Positions 36,050-43,364 of a stretch of DNA of 43,364 nt are shown here, piece by piece. Within the stretch, counting starts at the first letter, position 1. Every line of letters begins with the position of its first letter. This DNA comes from Thermofilales archaeon. GTDB lineage: Archaea; Thermoproteota; Thermoprotei; Thermofilales; Thermofilaceae. The stretch covers positions 1 through 43,364 of the forward strand of contig JAPWTS010000005.1 of NCBI GenBank assembly GCA_028275925.1. Direction: 5' to 3'. Both the position numbers and the translations under genes were made by a program. The notes beneath the pieces are model-generated. The model had not been told where the DNA came from and did no database searches. It saw only the letters and a program-made list of their open reading frames with translations.

Positions 36050-37359
36050 CGCGTTTCGCCGGGAATGCTGGCTTTTAGGAACTTTCCGCGATCTTTGCTT
36101 AGCGGTATCGTCGCGTCGATGCCCAGCTTCGATGTCGAGAGGGTCATCTGGTCCGCCGAGGGGTCTAGGCTCGACCCCCTCAACCCAGTTAGGATCATCA
36201 GGTCCTCGTGGGGCTGCATGCGTGTCGCCAGCGCCCACAGCAGGTCGTTGGGGTCGTCTACGTCGATGTCCTCGTCCACGGCTATGGCTATCTTGAGGGA
36301 GGGGTGCGCGGCGAAAGCGGCTAGGATAGCGTTCTTCGCGTCGCCGTCGACGTCCTTCGATATCGAGAGCGCGGCGATGAGCCAGCCGCAGCCGCCGGGG
36401 ACCAGCCTCACGGCCTTCACGCGGGGCACGACCCTCCGCACGCTATCCCATATGGCGGCCTCCCTCGGGAAGCCCATCAGGAGCATGTGCTCCCTCCCGC
36501 TCTGGAGTATGGCGTAGTAGTACGCGTCCTCCCTGACGAGAACCCGCTCAACCTCCAGCACGGGCTGCGCTCGGACTTCGTCCAGCGTGCCGGCGATATC
36601 GACAAACGGCCCCTCGGGGGCCTCGAGGTCCCTGCGGATCCTGCCGACCAGAACCACTTCCGAGCTCACGGGCACGGGCAACCCGTTATCAACTTCGAAC
36701 GCCGCGAGGGTCCCACCGGCTAGGGCGTTGGCAACCTCCAGCTCGAAGACGCCGTAGGGCGGCGAGGCGGCGGCCGCCACGTAAACCTCGGGGGGCGCGC
36801 CTATGACCACGGCTACCGGGAGGTCTACGCCCTCCCTCTGGGCCTTCGCGTACATGGCGTACAGGTGCCTTGGCACGATCCTCACAGCCAAGTGCTTGCG
36901 GTCTAGAACGAGCATCCTGTGGATGCTCGCGTTAAGCGCCTCGCCGCCGGGCTCCCTCGCTATCACGACGGCGGAAGTTATGTAGCGCCCCGCTTCCCCG
37001 GCGAAGCTCTTAAGCACGGGTAGAGCCTCGATGCCGTCGAGGCTGCGGAAGCCGGTGGGGAGCCCCTCGATTTTGAGGGGTTGGGGGTTCGACATCGCGT
37101 GCAGCAGCTTCGAGAAAGCTTCCGCGTCGCTGCTCGCGCCTAGGACCGAGTACAGCACGTCTCTCCGGGTCAGGACGTTGCCGACGATAGGGATCTCGTA
37201 GCCTACGGGCCTCTCGAAGAGCACGGCCTTTTTACCGTCGTACTCCTTGAGCACGCGCGCGCACTCGTACTCCGTCGATACCGGCTTCGAAACCCTCTCT
37301 AGGAGCCCCTTCCCCTCCAGCTCTTCAGCGAACTGCCTGAGGCGCCGCACGGCCGACAC
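36046..37359 (-). CDS. UbiD-family decarboxylase (possible anhydromevalonate phosphate decarboxylase)
   Basis: 437 residues. UbiD hallmarks: NVLTRRDVLYSVLG, NASIHRMLVLDRKHLAVRIVPRHLYAMY (prenyl-FMN and metal site region), EVDNGLPVPVSSEVVLVGRI, EGPFVDIAGT and LKIAIAVDEDIDVDDPNDLLWALATRMQP. Uses prenylated FMN supplied by a UbiX enzyme (not in the window). In Thermoproteota one UbiD-like protein is the anhydromevalonate phosphate decarboxylase of the modified mevalonate pathway, which I consider the likeliest role, without proof. GTG 37359 directly abuts the stop of spt5; GGAGGAGGG inside spt5 is its ribosome-binding site. Confidence 0.88.
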   Translation of the reverse strand: MSAVRRLRQFAEELEGKGLLERVSKPVSTEYECARVLKEYDGKKAVLFERPVGYEIPIVGNVLTRRDVLYSVLGASSDAEAFSKLLHAMSNPQPLKIEGLPTGFRSLDGIEALPVLKSFAGEAGRYITSAVVIAREPGGEALNASIHRMLVLDRKHLAVRIVPRHLYAMYAKAQREGVDLPVAVVIGAPPEVYVAAAASPPYGVFELEVANALAGGTLAAFEVDNGLPVPVSSEVVLVGRIRRDLEAPEGPFVDIAGTLDEVRAQPVLEVERVLVREDAYYYAILQSGREHMLLMGFPREAAIWDSVRRVVPRVKAVRLVPGGCGWLIAALSISKDVDGDAKNAILAAFAAHPSLKIAIAVDEDIDVDDPNDLLWALATRMQPHEDLMILTGLRGSSLDPSADQMTLSTSKLGIDATIPLSKDRGKFLKASIPGETR

Positions 37360-37821
37360 CTAGCCGCCCTCCTCCTGGATCGGCCGGACGTAGTCGGCGC
37401 TGATGGTCACGGGCAGAGGGTACGCCGCCTCGGTGATCTCCACCTTCACCTCACCCTTAGATCTGTTCACTTCCAGCACTCGCCCACGCATGCCGACAAA
37501 GGGGCCTCCGGTGATCTCCACCAGGTCCCCCACCTTGATCAACTCCACGATCGGTTTGGGCGCTATGAAGCGCTCGAGCTCTGAGAAATCCATGCTCCCC
37601 CTCATGAGACCTCTCACATGCCTGAGACCCATCGCGGCCCGCTGCACCGCGTGCGGGCTCTCCGCCTCGACCACGATCATCCCCTTGAGCCCCGGCAGCA
37701 CAGAAATCGAGTAAACGGGAAGCCCGGCCGTCTTCACGCGCTGCTCGATGAGCAAGGCCATCGCCACCTCCTGCCCAGCCGTAACTCTAACCCCGTAGAA
37801 CCGGGCTCTCGCCGCGCCCAT
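37360..37821 (-). CDS. spt5: Transcription elongation factor Spt5 (NusG homolog)
   Basis: 153 residues. NGN domain (RFYGVRVTAGQEVAMALLIEQRV...GLKGMIVVEAES) followed by a KOW domain (IKVGDLVEITGGPFVGMRGRVLEVNRSKGEVKVEI). With Spt4 it clamps RNA polymerase and works with aCPSF1 in termination. In many archaea spt5 follows secE and precedes uL11; here secE is divergent and the next gene is ubiD-like. ATG at 37821, TATA-like TTTTTAGAG near 37850-37858. Confidence 0.92.
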   Translation of the reverse strand: MGAARARFYGVRVTAGQEVAMALLIEQRVKTAGLPVYSISVLPGLKGMIVVEAESPHAVQRAAMGLRHVRGLMRGSMDFSELERFIAPKPIVELIKVGDLVEITGGPFVGMRGRVLEVNRSKGEVKVEITEAAYPLPVTISADYVRPIQEEGG

Positions 37822-37999
37822 AACTTCTCGCGCGCGCTTTGAGCTCTACTCTAAAAATGTTGCTCGGAGCGCAGGGCATCGCTTTGCAGCGTACAGGAGA
37901 GATCGAGCGACAGCGCTTCCGGCGGGGCTCGTCGCGCCCAAGCTCTTCGCGCACCGCGGGAAAACCTTCATAAAAACGTCCGGCGCAGGCCGTGCGGGC

Positions 38000-38260
38000 A
38001 TGAAGTTCCTCAGGGACGTCGCAAGGACATTGCGGGTGGCGAAGAGGCCGGACTCGAAAGCGTTCAAGGCCTCGCTTAGAATGGTGACCCTCGGCGTAAC
38101 CCTTCTAGGCGCCGTGGGCTACATTTTCCAGCTGGCTGGGTCGGCGCTTCGAACCGTCGCAGCGCCGGCTATATCGAGAGACGTTGTCGCGGTGATCCTG
38201 GCGGTGATCGCGGCGGTGACGCTGGGGGCCGTGCTGTACCTGCGCTCGCGTTACTCGTAG
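38000..38260 (+). CDS. secE: Preprotein translocase subunit SecE
   Basis: 86 residues. An amphipathic RDVARTLRVAKRPDSKAFKASLRMVTLG helix leads into a membrane segment (TLLGAVGYIFQLAGSAL), the core of SecE/Sec61 gamma. A second hydrophobic segment (DVVAVILAVIAAVTLGAVLYL, about 61-81) is an addition to the minimal single-span protein. Stabilises the SecY channel. TATA TTCATAAAAA at about 37967-37976 is about 28 nt upstream of the ATG. Confidence 0.75.
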   Translation: MKFLRDVARTLRVAKRPDSKAFKASLRMVTLGVTLLGAVGYIFQLAGSALRTVAAPAISRDVVAVILAVIAAVTLGAVLYLRSRYS

Positions 38261-38264
38261 CCTG

Positions 38265-39200
38265 TCAGCTGCACACGGTATCAACAAGCAGGAAGCGGAG
38301 AACGGCTTTAGAGGTGTGGAGCCTGTTCTCAGCCTGGTCGAAAACTACGGATGCCCCGCTTTCGATCACATCGTCGTCGACTTCCTCGCCCCTCCTCGCG
38401 GGGAGGCAGTGCATGAAGATCGCCCCTTTACCGGCTTCCTCGAGCAGGGACTTCGTAACCCTGTACCGCGGCAGGAACGCCTTCAACCTTTCCCCCCTCT
38501 CGCTCTCCTGCCCCATGCTGACGAAAACGTCGGTGTACACCACGTCCGCGCCCCTCACGGCTTCCACGGGGTCTTCGAAGACCTTCAAGCAGCCCCTCAC
38601 CTCGCCCGCTAACCGCTCCAGCTCCCCCCTGTCCGGCGCGTACCGAGGCGGGCTCGCCACCCGCACCTCGACGCCGAGCTTCAAGCCCGCGACCGCCAGC
38701 GATCGGAAGACGTTGTCCGTGCCGTCCCCCACGAAGGCCAGCTTCACCCCCTCGATGCGGCCGAGCTTCTCCAAGATCGTCATGTAGTCGGCGAGCGCTT
38801 GCAGCGGGTGCGCTTTGTCGCTGAGCAGGTTTATGACGGGGACGCTCGAAAACGCCGCCATCTCCTCCAAGCTCTCGTGCCTGAAAACCCTCGCAGCGAT
38901 CGCGTCGTGGTACCTGCTCAGGGTCCTAGCCGTATCCTTCACCGGCTCCCCCCTTCCCAGCTGGAGCTCCTCCCTGCTGTACACGAAGGGTTGACCGCCC
39001 ATCTCGTACACCGCGACGGCGAAGGAGGCTCGCGTCCTAGTCGAGGGTTTCTCGAAAATCATCGCAACGGTCTTACCCTCTAGTTCGCGCGTAAACCTGA
39101 TCCCGCGCTTCCTCAGCCTCTTGTACTCGATCGCGAGCTCGATAAGCTCGAGTATCTCCTCCCGCGAGAAGCTGGAGAGGCAGAGCAGGTGCCGCGCCAC
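38265..39200 (-). CDS. argF: Ornithine carbamoyltransferase
   Basis: 311 residues. Carbamoyl-phosphate site KPSTRTR near 50-56, HPLQALADY near 132-140, and the ornithine-site HCLPARRGEEV near 265-275; VYTDVFVSMGQE is the SMG loop of OTCases rather than ATCases. Makes citrulline for arginine synthesis. GTG at 39200 is leaderless by position of TTTTTTAGAG (39221-39230), which lies close to the stop of ftsY. Converges on secE with a 4-bp gap. Confidence 0.93.
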   Translation of the reverse strand: MARHLLCLSSFSREEILELIELAIEYKRLRKRGIRFTRELEGKTVAMIFEKPSTRTRASFAVAVYEMGGQPFVYSREELQLGRGEPVKDTARTLSRYHDAIAARVFRHESLEEMAAFSSVPVINLLSDKAHPLQALADYMTILEKLGRIEGVKLAFVGDGTDNVFRSLAVAGLKLGVEVRVASPPRYAPDRGELERLAGEVRGCLKVFEDPVEAVRGADVVYTDVFVSMGQESERGERLKAFLPRYRVTKSLLEEAGKGAIFMHCLPARRGEEVDDDVIESGASVVFDQAENRLHTSKAVLRFLLVDTVCS

Positions 39201-39233
39201 GCGCTCCCGCCGCGCGGGCCCTCTAAAAAATGT

Positions 39234-40136
39234 TCAGGCGAGCACTTTCTCGAGGAACCACTCGACGGTGAACGGTTGCAAGTCGTTGTACTTTTGGCCG
39301 GTGCCCACGTAGAGCACTGGCTTGCCCGTCGCGTAGACGAAGCTTAGCGCGGCGCCCCCTTTGGCGTCCGCGTCCACCTTGGTTAGTATGCCTCCATCCA
39401 AGCCAACGTACTGGTTGAACTTGAGCGCTTGGTCCAGGGCGTCGTTGCCCGTCAGGGCGTCTCCCACGAAGATCTTGAAGTGGGGCTTCACCACCCTCAC
39501 TATCTTGCTCACTTCCTCCATCAGGTTCACGTCCGTCTGCAAGCGACCGGCCGTGTCTACCAGCACCACGTCAATCCCCCGCTTCCTCGCGTAGGCCACC
39601 GCGTCGTACGCTACGGCAGCCGGGTCGGCACCGTAGCCGTGCTCCACCACGTGCGCTCCGATAGCTTCAGCGTGATGCTTGAGCTGCTCGATGGCGCCGG
39701 CCCTCCACGTGTCGGCTGCGGCGAGGACTACGGAGAGCCCCCTAGCGATCAGCCGGTAAGCAACTTTCGCGATCGTTGTCGTCTTACCGTGGCCGTTGGG
39801 TCCAACGAACACCACCTTCACGGGTCCCGTTTGGCGGACCTTGAGCACCTCTTCCTCCAGGTCGAACCACCTCGCTCTCTCGAAAACGCTCACCAACGCC
39901 TTCCTCAGCAGGTCCCTCGCCAAACGCTCCCGGTCCTCGAAGCGAGAAACCTTGAGCTCGGAAGCCATCTCCCTCACCAGCCTAGCCACCGCCTCGGCAG
40001 CTTCAAGCGCGACGTCGCACTCAAGCAAGCGGTACACGATCTGCCTTTCCAGCTCCTCGAGCTCCTCCTCCGACAGCTTTGACGAGAGGAGCGCTCCCGC
40101 AACCTGCCGCAGCGCCGCACGTAACCCATCGAACAA
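39234..40136 (-). CDS. ftsY: Signal recognition particle receptor FtsY
   Basis: 300 residues. N domain (about 1-95), then the G domain with GPNGHGKTTTIAKVAY, DTWRAGAIEQL, DTAGR, TKVDADAKGG and YVGTGQKYNDLQPF. GTPase that docks SRP-ribosome complexes on the membrane. Note GHGKT in the P-loop in place of the commoner GxGKT with N/S. TTG start at 40136 preceded by GGGGGTAAC. Follows prefoldin alpha and eL20, an order conserved in archaea. Confidence 0.94.
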   Translation of the reverse strand: MFDGLRAALRQVAGALLSSKLSEEELEELERQIVYRLLECDVALEAAEAVARLVREMASELKVSRFEDRERLARDLLRKALVSVFERARWFDLEEEVLKVRQTGPVKVVFVGPNGHGKTTTIAKVAYRLIARGLSVVLAAADTWRAGAIEQLKHHAEAIGAHVVEHGYGADPAAVAYDAVAYARKRGIDVVLVDTAGRLQTDVNLMEEVSKIVRVVKPHFKIFVGDALTGNDALDQALKFNQYVGLDGGILTKVDADAKGGAALSFVYATGKPVLYVGTGQKYNDLQPFTVEWFLEKVLA

Positions 40137-40189
40137 AGTTACCCCCGTTGTGCGGCGGATCCCGCTCTTATGTGCGCTTCGCTCGCGCG

Positions 40190-40606
40190 CTAGCGCGCGC
40201 TCCGCAGCCGCTGCTCTATCTCCCTAAGCCTGCCGACCAGCGCCTGGTAGTCAGCGACGCTCTTCTGGAGCGCGTCCCTAACCTTCTGCTCCCTCTCCTC
40301 TAGGTACTTACGCGTGTCCTCCAGCGTCTTTTCGACCATCACGTTCGCTCCCAGCGTAACGAGCACCTTGTCCTTGCTCGCCAGCCTAGCCCTAACGAAA
40401 ACACCGGCACCCACGGGGACCAGCAGCTCCTCGCCCTCGCTCAAGGAGCCGATCTCCTCCAGCGCACTCTTCGCTGCAGCAAGCTCCGCCAGCGTGGTGT
40501 TCAACAGCTCAACCCTCCTCCTCACATCTTCGAGCAGCTGGGCCAGCGCCCCGTACTCGGCCGTCAGCTCCTCCCGTTCACGCGCCTCCGCCAAGCCCCC
40601 CGCCAC
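40190..40606 (-). CDS. pfdA: Prefoldin alpha subunit
   Basis: 138 residues: two long heptad coiled coils (about 8-50 and 90-136) joined by the beta-hairpin region LVPVGAGVFVRARLASKDKVLVTLGANVMVEKT, as in archaeal prefoldin alpha. Hexameric chaperone that hands unfolded proteins to the thermosome. GTG 40606 starts one base after the stop of eL20. Confidence 0.92.
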   Translation of the reverse strand: MAGGLAEAREREELTAEYGALAQLLEDVRRRVELLNTTLAELAAAKSALEEIGSLSEGEELLVPVGAGVFVRARLASKDKVLVTLGANVMVEKTLEDTRKYLEEREQKVRDALQKSVADYQALVGRLREIEQRLRSAR

Positions 40607-40607
40607 C

Positions 40608-40865
40608 TCACCACACGACGATTCTGTCCAGCTTGAGTAGATCCCTCACGTGCCCCCTCGTCACTTCCTCCTCGCTTATCTCCTTCACCTCCTTCACGAT
40701 GATGTGGCGCCGCTTCAGCTTGTGCCTCGAGCCGAGCTCGCTGAGCACCTTTTCGACCGCGTGCTCAGCCTTCAGCGCCGGCACCTCGATCACGAACTTT
40801 CGTAGCTCCCCCAGCCTATGCAGCTTCATGTACCCTACCACCCTGAACACCTTCACCTCTCGCAT
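40608..40865 (-). CDS. rpl18a: Ribosomal protein eL20 (L18Ae/LX)
   Basis: 85 residues: VKVFRVVGYMKLHRLGELRKFVIEVPALKAEHAVEKVLSELGSRHKLKRRHIIVKEVKEI, the LX pattern. The open frame extends upstream, but ATG 40865 matches the family start and lies about 26 nt after a TATA-like TCTTTAAGG (40887-40895). First gene of eL20-pfdA-ftsY; the eL39, eL31 and aIF6 genes often found upstream are absent. Confidence 0.93.
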   Translation of the reverse strand: MREVKVFRVVGYMKLHRLGELRKFVIEVPALKAEHAVEKVLSELGSRHKLKRRHIIVKEVKEISEEEVTRGHVRDLLKLDRIVVW

Positions 40866-40995
40866 ACCGCAAACCCCTTGGAGCTTTTCCCTTAAAGAGC
40901 TTGCGCGCGGAGCGCCGCGCAGCTGGCAAGAAGGGAGCATTGGAGAATGGTGCGGGGGCCGGGATTCGAACCCGGGCAGGCCTACGCCAGCGGAG

Positions 40996-41010
40996 CTCCC
41001 ATCGTCAGAT
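40996..41010 (-). other. tRNA-Leu intron B, canonical position 37/38
   Basis: 15 nt. Central helix CTCA (41016-41013) with TGGG (41001-40998, one U-G), bulges GGA and AGC, inner helix TC/GA with a 4-nt loop. Its outer helix is the mature anticodon stem, which includes A31, so it is complete only after intron A has gone. Confidence 0.78.
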
Positions 41011-41017
41011 CCTGAGT

Positions 41018-41037
41018 TTGGGCCTGGCTGCCCCAGA
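41018..41037 (-). other. tRNA-Leu intron A, non-canonical position 30/31
   Basis: 20 nt. Central helix GGGC (41043-41040) with GCCC (41023-41020), bulges GGT (41039-41037) and AAA (41019-41017), inner helix CTGG/CCAG and a 5-nt loop: the same architecture and length as the tRNA-Pro intron. The outer helix is short (G-C and G-U). Confidence 0.78.
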
Positions 41038-41164
41038 CCGCCCCCTTTGACCTAGCTCGGGCACCCCCGCTGCCGTTCTTTCAGGTTCCTCGGAGTGCTT
41101 TATAGCGTTTACGCCCGCTCGCCGGCGCTGCATTTAAGCCGCAGGGGAGCGCGTGTGGGGTGCA

Positions 41165-42031
41165 ATGCTCGTGATTGCTGGTTTGGGTCTCTACGGTTTG
41201 CGGGACATAACGCTGGGGGCGCTGGAGTACCTGCGCAAGGCCGATAGGGTCTTCCTCGAGCTGTACACCAGCATAGTGCCAGGCTTCAGGGTGGAGGATC
41301 TCGAGAGGTTGATCGGCAAGAGGGTGACCCTAGTGAGGAGGGGGGACCTCGAGGGGCCCTGGCTCCGGGAGCTCATTGGGATGGCTGAGCGGGAGCTGGT
41401 CGTCCTGCTAGCGCCAGGCGATCCCTTCATCGCGACGACGCACGTGAGCTTGAGGCTGGAAGCCGCGAAGCGCGGGGTTGAGGTGAGGGTGCTCCCCTCG
41501 CCCTCCGTGGTGAACGCCGTCTCAGCCTCCACAGGCCTCGATTTCTACAAGTTCTGCAGGCCGGTGACGATCGTTAGGCCGAGCCCCGGCTACTTCCCCT
41601 CCACCCCCTACCGCGTCCTCCGCGAGAACCTCGCGAGAGGCTTGCACACGCTCTTCCTCCTCGACCTCGACGTCGAGCGAGGCTACGCGATGACGGCCAG
41701 CGAAGCCGTCGACGTCCTCCTCGAGCTCGAAAGAAGGGAGGGGGGCGACGTGCTGGGCGAAGACGCGCTGCTCGTCGCCGTCGCGCGCGCCACAAGCCAC
41801 GATGAGGTGGTCGCGGCGTTCACGCCCACGCAGAGACCGGATCTCGGCGAGCCCCCGCACATCCTAGTGGTCCCCGGTCTCCTCAACGCGGTGGAGGCGG
41901 AAGCCCTGCAAACCCTAGCGGGAGCCCCTGCCGACCTCGTAAAGCGCTGGCACTCGAAGGTTAGAGCGCTCGTCGCCAGCGGTCCCTTCCGACAATCAAA
42001 CAACGATTCAAGATGCGCGAGGCTGATTTAA
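41165..42031 (+). CDS. dphB: Diphthine synthase
   Basis: 288 residues. Tetrapyrrole-methylase-type fold: GLGLYGLRDITLGALEYLRKADRVFLELYTS, LLAPGDPFIATTHVSL and LPSPSVVNAVSASTGLDFYKFCRPVTI are the Dph5/DphB motifs, with VPGLLNAVEAEAL at the end. SAM-dependent methylation of the EF-2 histidine modification (diphthamide). ATG 41165, preferred over GTG 41153, lies about 28 nt after a TATA box (CATTTAAG, 41131-41138). Confidence 0.93.
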   Translation: MLVIAGLGLYGLRDITLGALEYLRKADRVFLELYTSIVPGFRVEDLERLIGKRVTLVRRGDLEGPWLRELIGMAERELVVLLAPGDPFIATTHVSLRLEAAKRGVEVRVLPSPSVVNAVSASTGLDFYKFCRPVTIVRPSPGYFPSTPYRVLRENLARGLHTLFLLDLDVERGYAMTASEAVDVLLELERREGGDVLGEDALLVAVARATSHDEVVAAFTPTQRPDLGEPPHILVVPGLLNAVEAEALQTLAGAPADLVKRWHSKVRALVASGPFRQSNNDSRCARLI

Positions 42032-42056
42032 AGCCCGCCTCCCTCACGTCACCTGT

Positions 42057-42740
42057 ATGGAGGCCGCAGCGAGAGCTAGGAGGTACATAATGAACGTCGA
42101 GAGCGCGCTCCGACAGCTTGAGGGGCAGGACCTCGGCAGCGCGTCAGCGCTCGTCGAGCAGGCGAAGCGGTACTTGAGCGACGCCGAATACTACCTGGAG
42201 AAGGGCGACGTCGTGACGAGCGTGGCGTGCTCTTCCTACGCCGAGGGGCTGCTCGACGCCCTGCGGCTGCTAGGGATAGCGAAAGTGGAGTGGCCTAGGA
42301 GCGAAAGGCCCAGAGTGCTCGTTGGGGGAGCGTTCGAGATAATCCACCCCGGTCACCTGCACCTCTTGCGCAAGGCCCGCGAGCTCGGTAGGGTCGTCGT
42401 CGTGGTCGCGCGCGACAGCACGATACGGAAGTTGAAGGGGAGACCCCCGGTCGTGCCGGAGCAGCAGAGGCTAGAGGTCGTAAGGAGCCTGCGGTACGTC
42501 GACGAAGCGTACCTCGGTAACGACCCCCTTGACATCGAGAGCACGCTGAAAACGCTGAAGCCGGATATCGTTCTTTTGGGGCCTGACCAGGACCGCATCA
42601 AAGCGTTGGTCGAGGAGGCTGCTGCCCGCGCCGGTCTGAACGTGAAGGTGCTGAAGCTGGAGAACCGGATCCAGGGGGCTTACCTATCCACAAGCGAGAT
42701 CATGAGGAGGGCGGTCTCCCTTTTGAGCCCCGCTCCCTGA
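42057..42740 (+). CDS. DUF357 domain fused to a cytidylyltransferase-like domain
   Basis: 227 residues. N-terminal helical DUF357-like domain (about 1-80: a helical pair with AKRYLSDAEYYLEKGDVVTSVACSSYAEGLLDALRLLG) followed by a nucleotidyltransferase domain: VGGAFEIIHPGHLHLLRKARELG carries the HxGH motif (HPGH), with VVPEQQRLEVVRSLRYVDEAYLG and a terminal STSEIMRR. Archaeal relatives include FAD synthetase RibL and pantetheine-phosphate adenylyltransferase-type enzymes; the substrate is undecided. TATA GATTTAAAG (42025-42033), overlapping the dphB stop, gives a leaderless start at ATG 42057. Overlaps the convergent endonuclease V gene by 41 bp. Confidence 0.82.
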   Translation: MEAAARARRYIMNVESALRQLEGQDLGSASALVEQAKRYLSDAEYYLEKGDVVTSVACSSYAEGLLDALRLLGIAKVEWPRSERPRVLVGGAFEIIHPGHLHLLRKARELGRVVVVVARDSTIRKLKGRPPVVPEQQRLEVVRSLRYVDEAYLGNDPLDIESTLKTLKPDIVLLGPDQDRIKALVEEAAARAGLNVKVLKLENRIQGAYLSTSEIMRRAVSLLSPAP

Positions 42741-43364
42741 TGGTTCTAGCGGCGGCAACCGCTTCGGTATGCGCCAGCCTCAGGGGTTCGGGGAGCCCGT
42801 AACCCCTCTTCGTGAGGTCTCGAACGAGCTTGACGGCTGTCTCGAGCGAGACCTTGTGGCCTACGCTGACGTAGATCGTTTTGGAACCCAGCCTCAAGGC
42901 TGCGCCGGCAACGCGTCCGCCCACGATCACGGGCGCCTCTCCTCCTCTCCACTCCCCGACGCTGCCGCAAAGGAGCTTTTTCGCGACACCCACCGTGGGC
43001 ATGTCCAGCGCCAAGCCAACCTGGCAGGCGATACCGGCCCCCAGCGGGTGGAGCCTGCCGTTGCCGTCGACGAGCAGAACGTCGGGCTTTAACCGGAGTC
43101 TTTTAACTGCCGCGATCATGGGCCCTGCCTCCCTGAAAGCCAGCAGGGTGGGTACATAGGGGAACTCCACCCTAACCTCCACCACCGACCTATCAACAAG
43201 TTCGAGATTGTTCGCGTCGACTACCGTGGCAGCGGCTACCGCTAGATCCCCCACGTAGGAGACGTCCACGCCGCCCGCCAGCCGGACGCCCCCCGGCAGC
43301 TCGTCCCTTTCCAAGACGCGCTCGGCGATAAGCCTCTGGGCCAGCCGGGCGCGCTCGACGCTAA
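42700..43364 (-). CDS. nfi: Endonuclease V, 5' end beyond the window
   Basis: The frame runs to the window edge with further plausible N-terminal residues (SVERARLAQRLIAERVLE) before TTG 43314, so the gene starts outside. Motifs: GGVDVSYVGD (first catalytic Asp), FPYVPTLLAFREAGP (wedge motif; Thr replaces the usual Gly after PYxP), DVLLVDGNGRLHPLGAGIACQVG (second Asp), and GVAKKLLCG. Cleaves DNA 3' to deaminated bases such as inosine, a repair task of weight in hyperthermophiles. Confidence 0.93.
   Translation of the reverse strand, partial: SVERARLAQRLIAERVLERDELPGGVRLAGGVDVSYVGDLAVAAATVVDANNLELVDRSVVEVRVEFPYVPTLLAFREAGPMIAAVKRLRLKPDVLLVDGNGRLHPLGAGIACQVGLALDMPTVGVAKKLLCGSVGEWRGGEAPVIVGGRVAGAALRLGSKTIYVSVGHKVSLETAVKLVRDLTKRGYGLPEPLRLAHTEAVAAARTIRERGSKGRPPSS

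Larger units (their letters stand above)
40948..41070 (-). tRNA. tRNA-Leu(CAG) with two introns
   Basis: Class II tRNA on the minus strand. Acceptor GCGGGGG/CCCCCGC (41064-41070, 40952-40958), discriminator A 40951 and encoded CCA 40948-40950; T arm CCGGG-TTCGAAT-CCCGG (40959-40975); variable arm TGGCGTAGGCCTGC as in other archaeal tRNA-Leu. The anticodon stem GCGGA/TCCGC forms only after removal of intron A (41018-41037, between positions 30 and 31) and intron B (40996-41010, position 37/38). Anticodon CAG is at 41014-41012. A TATA box (minus TATAAAGC, 41097-41104) puts the transcript start about 4 nt upstream. Confidence 0.9.

Overview
The window is a gene-dense, GC-rich stretch of a hyperthermophilic archaeal chromosome, most likely a Thermoproteota (Crenarchaeota) member close to Thermofilales/Thermoproteales. 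The evidence is a linked 16S-23S rRNA operon without a spacer tRNA, archaeal information genes (RFC clamp loader, Orc1/Cdc6, aIF2-gamma, aIF5B, aIF1A, NMD3, Rpo12, Spt5, aCPSF1, proteasome beta, prefoldin alpha, eL20), crenarchaeal TATA boxes about 26 nt upstream of many start codons, and tRNA genes with tiny introns at canonical and non-canonical positions. Taxonomy is an inference from content; no search was run.

Layout. 1-5.0 kb: partial SerK-like kinase, THUMP-like protein, Orc1/Cdc6 converging on an rfcS-rfcL operon. 5.0-6.1 kb: stand-alone RAM domain and a Yip1-like membrane protein. 6.1-9.6 kb: operon aIF5B-eS6-aIF2 gamma. 9.7-14.5 kb: a plus-strand run about ribosome maturation, comprising a newly read C/D box guide RNA with two matches to the 23S rRNA of this same window, TrmJ, uL16, DUF2192-like, KaiC-like ATPase, DUF424, NMD3 and aIF1A; Rio1 kinase converges on it. 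15.5-16.6 kb: tRNA-Pro(CGG) with a 20-nt intron in the variable loop, and two convergent Lrp/AsnC regulators. 16.7-22.2 kb: aCPSF1 behind proteasome beta, UPF0179, Rpo12 (52 aa), agmatinase-family enzyme, cyclic 2,3-diphosphoglycerate synthetase-like ATPase. 22.2-22.84 kb: no protein gene, but a highly structured GC-rich segment that looks like an unassigned RNA gene. 22.84-24.15 kb: PIN-domain protein and NAD synthetase.

24.15-29.74 kb is the most unusual region: a minus-strand four-gene array of an ABC exporter fused to a DUF1854-like domain, an MtmB (monomethylamine methyltransferase)-family protein in which pyrrolysine is replaced by leucine, and a two-subunit UxaA-type (altronate/sulfolactate-dehydratase-like) lyase. 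No corrinoid protein is present nearby. I regard this as the best candidate for an undescribed system.

29.8-34.9 kb is the rRNA operon on the minus strand, with long processing stems; the 23S stem contains a textbook bulge-helix-bulge motif. Its promoter lies inside the last codons of a TtuA/Ctu-like gene whose PP-loop is degenerate. 35.6-43.4 kb carries an unknown small protein, Spt5 followed by a UbiD-family decarboxylase, SecE, ornithine carbamoyltransferase, the eL20-prefoldin alpha-FtsY operon, tRNA-Leu(CAG) with two introns that must be removed in order, diphthine synthase, a DUF357-cytidylyltransferase fusion and a partial endonuclease V.
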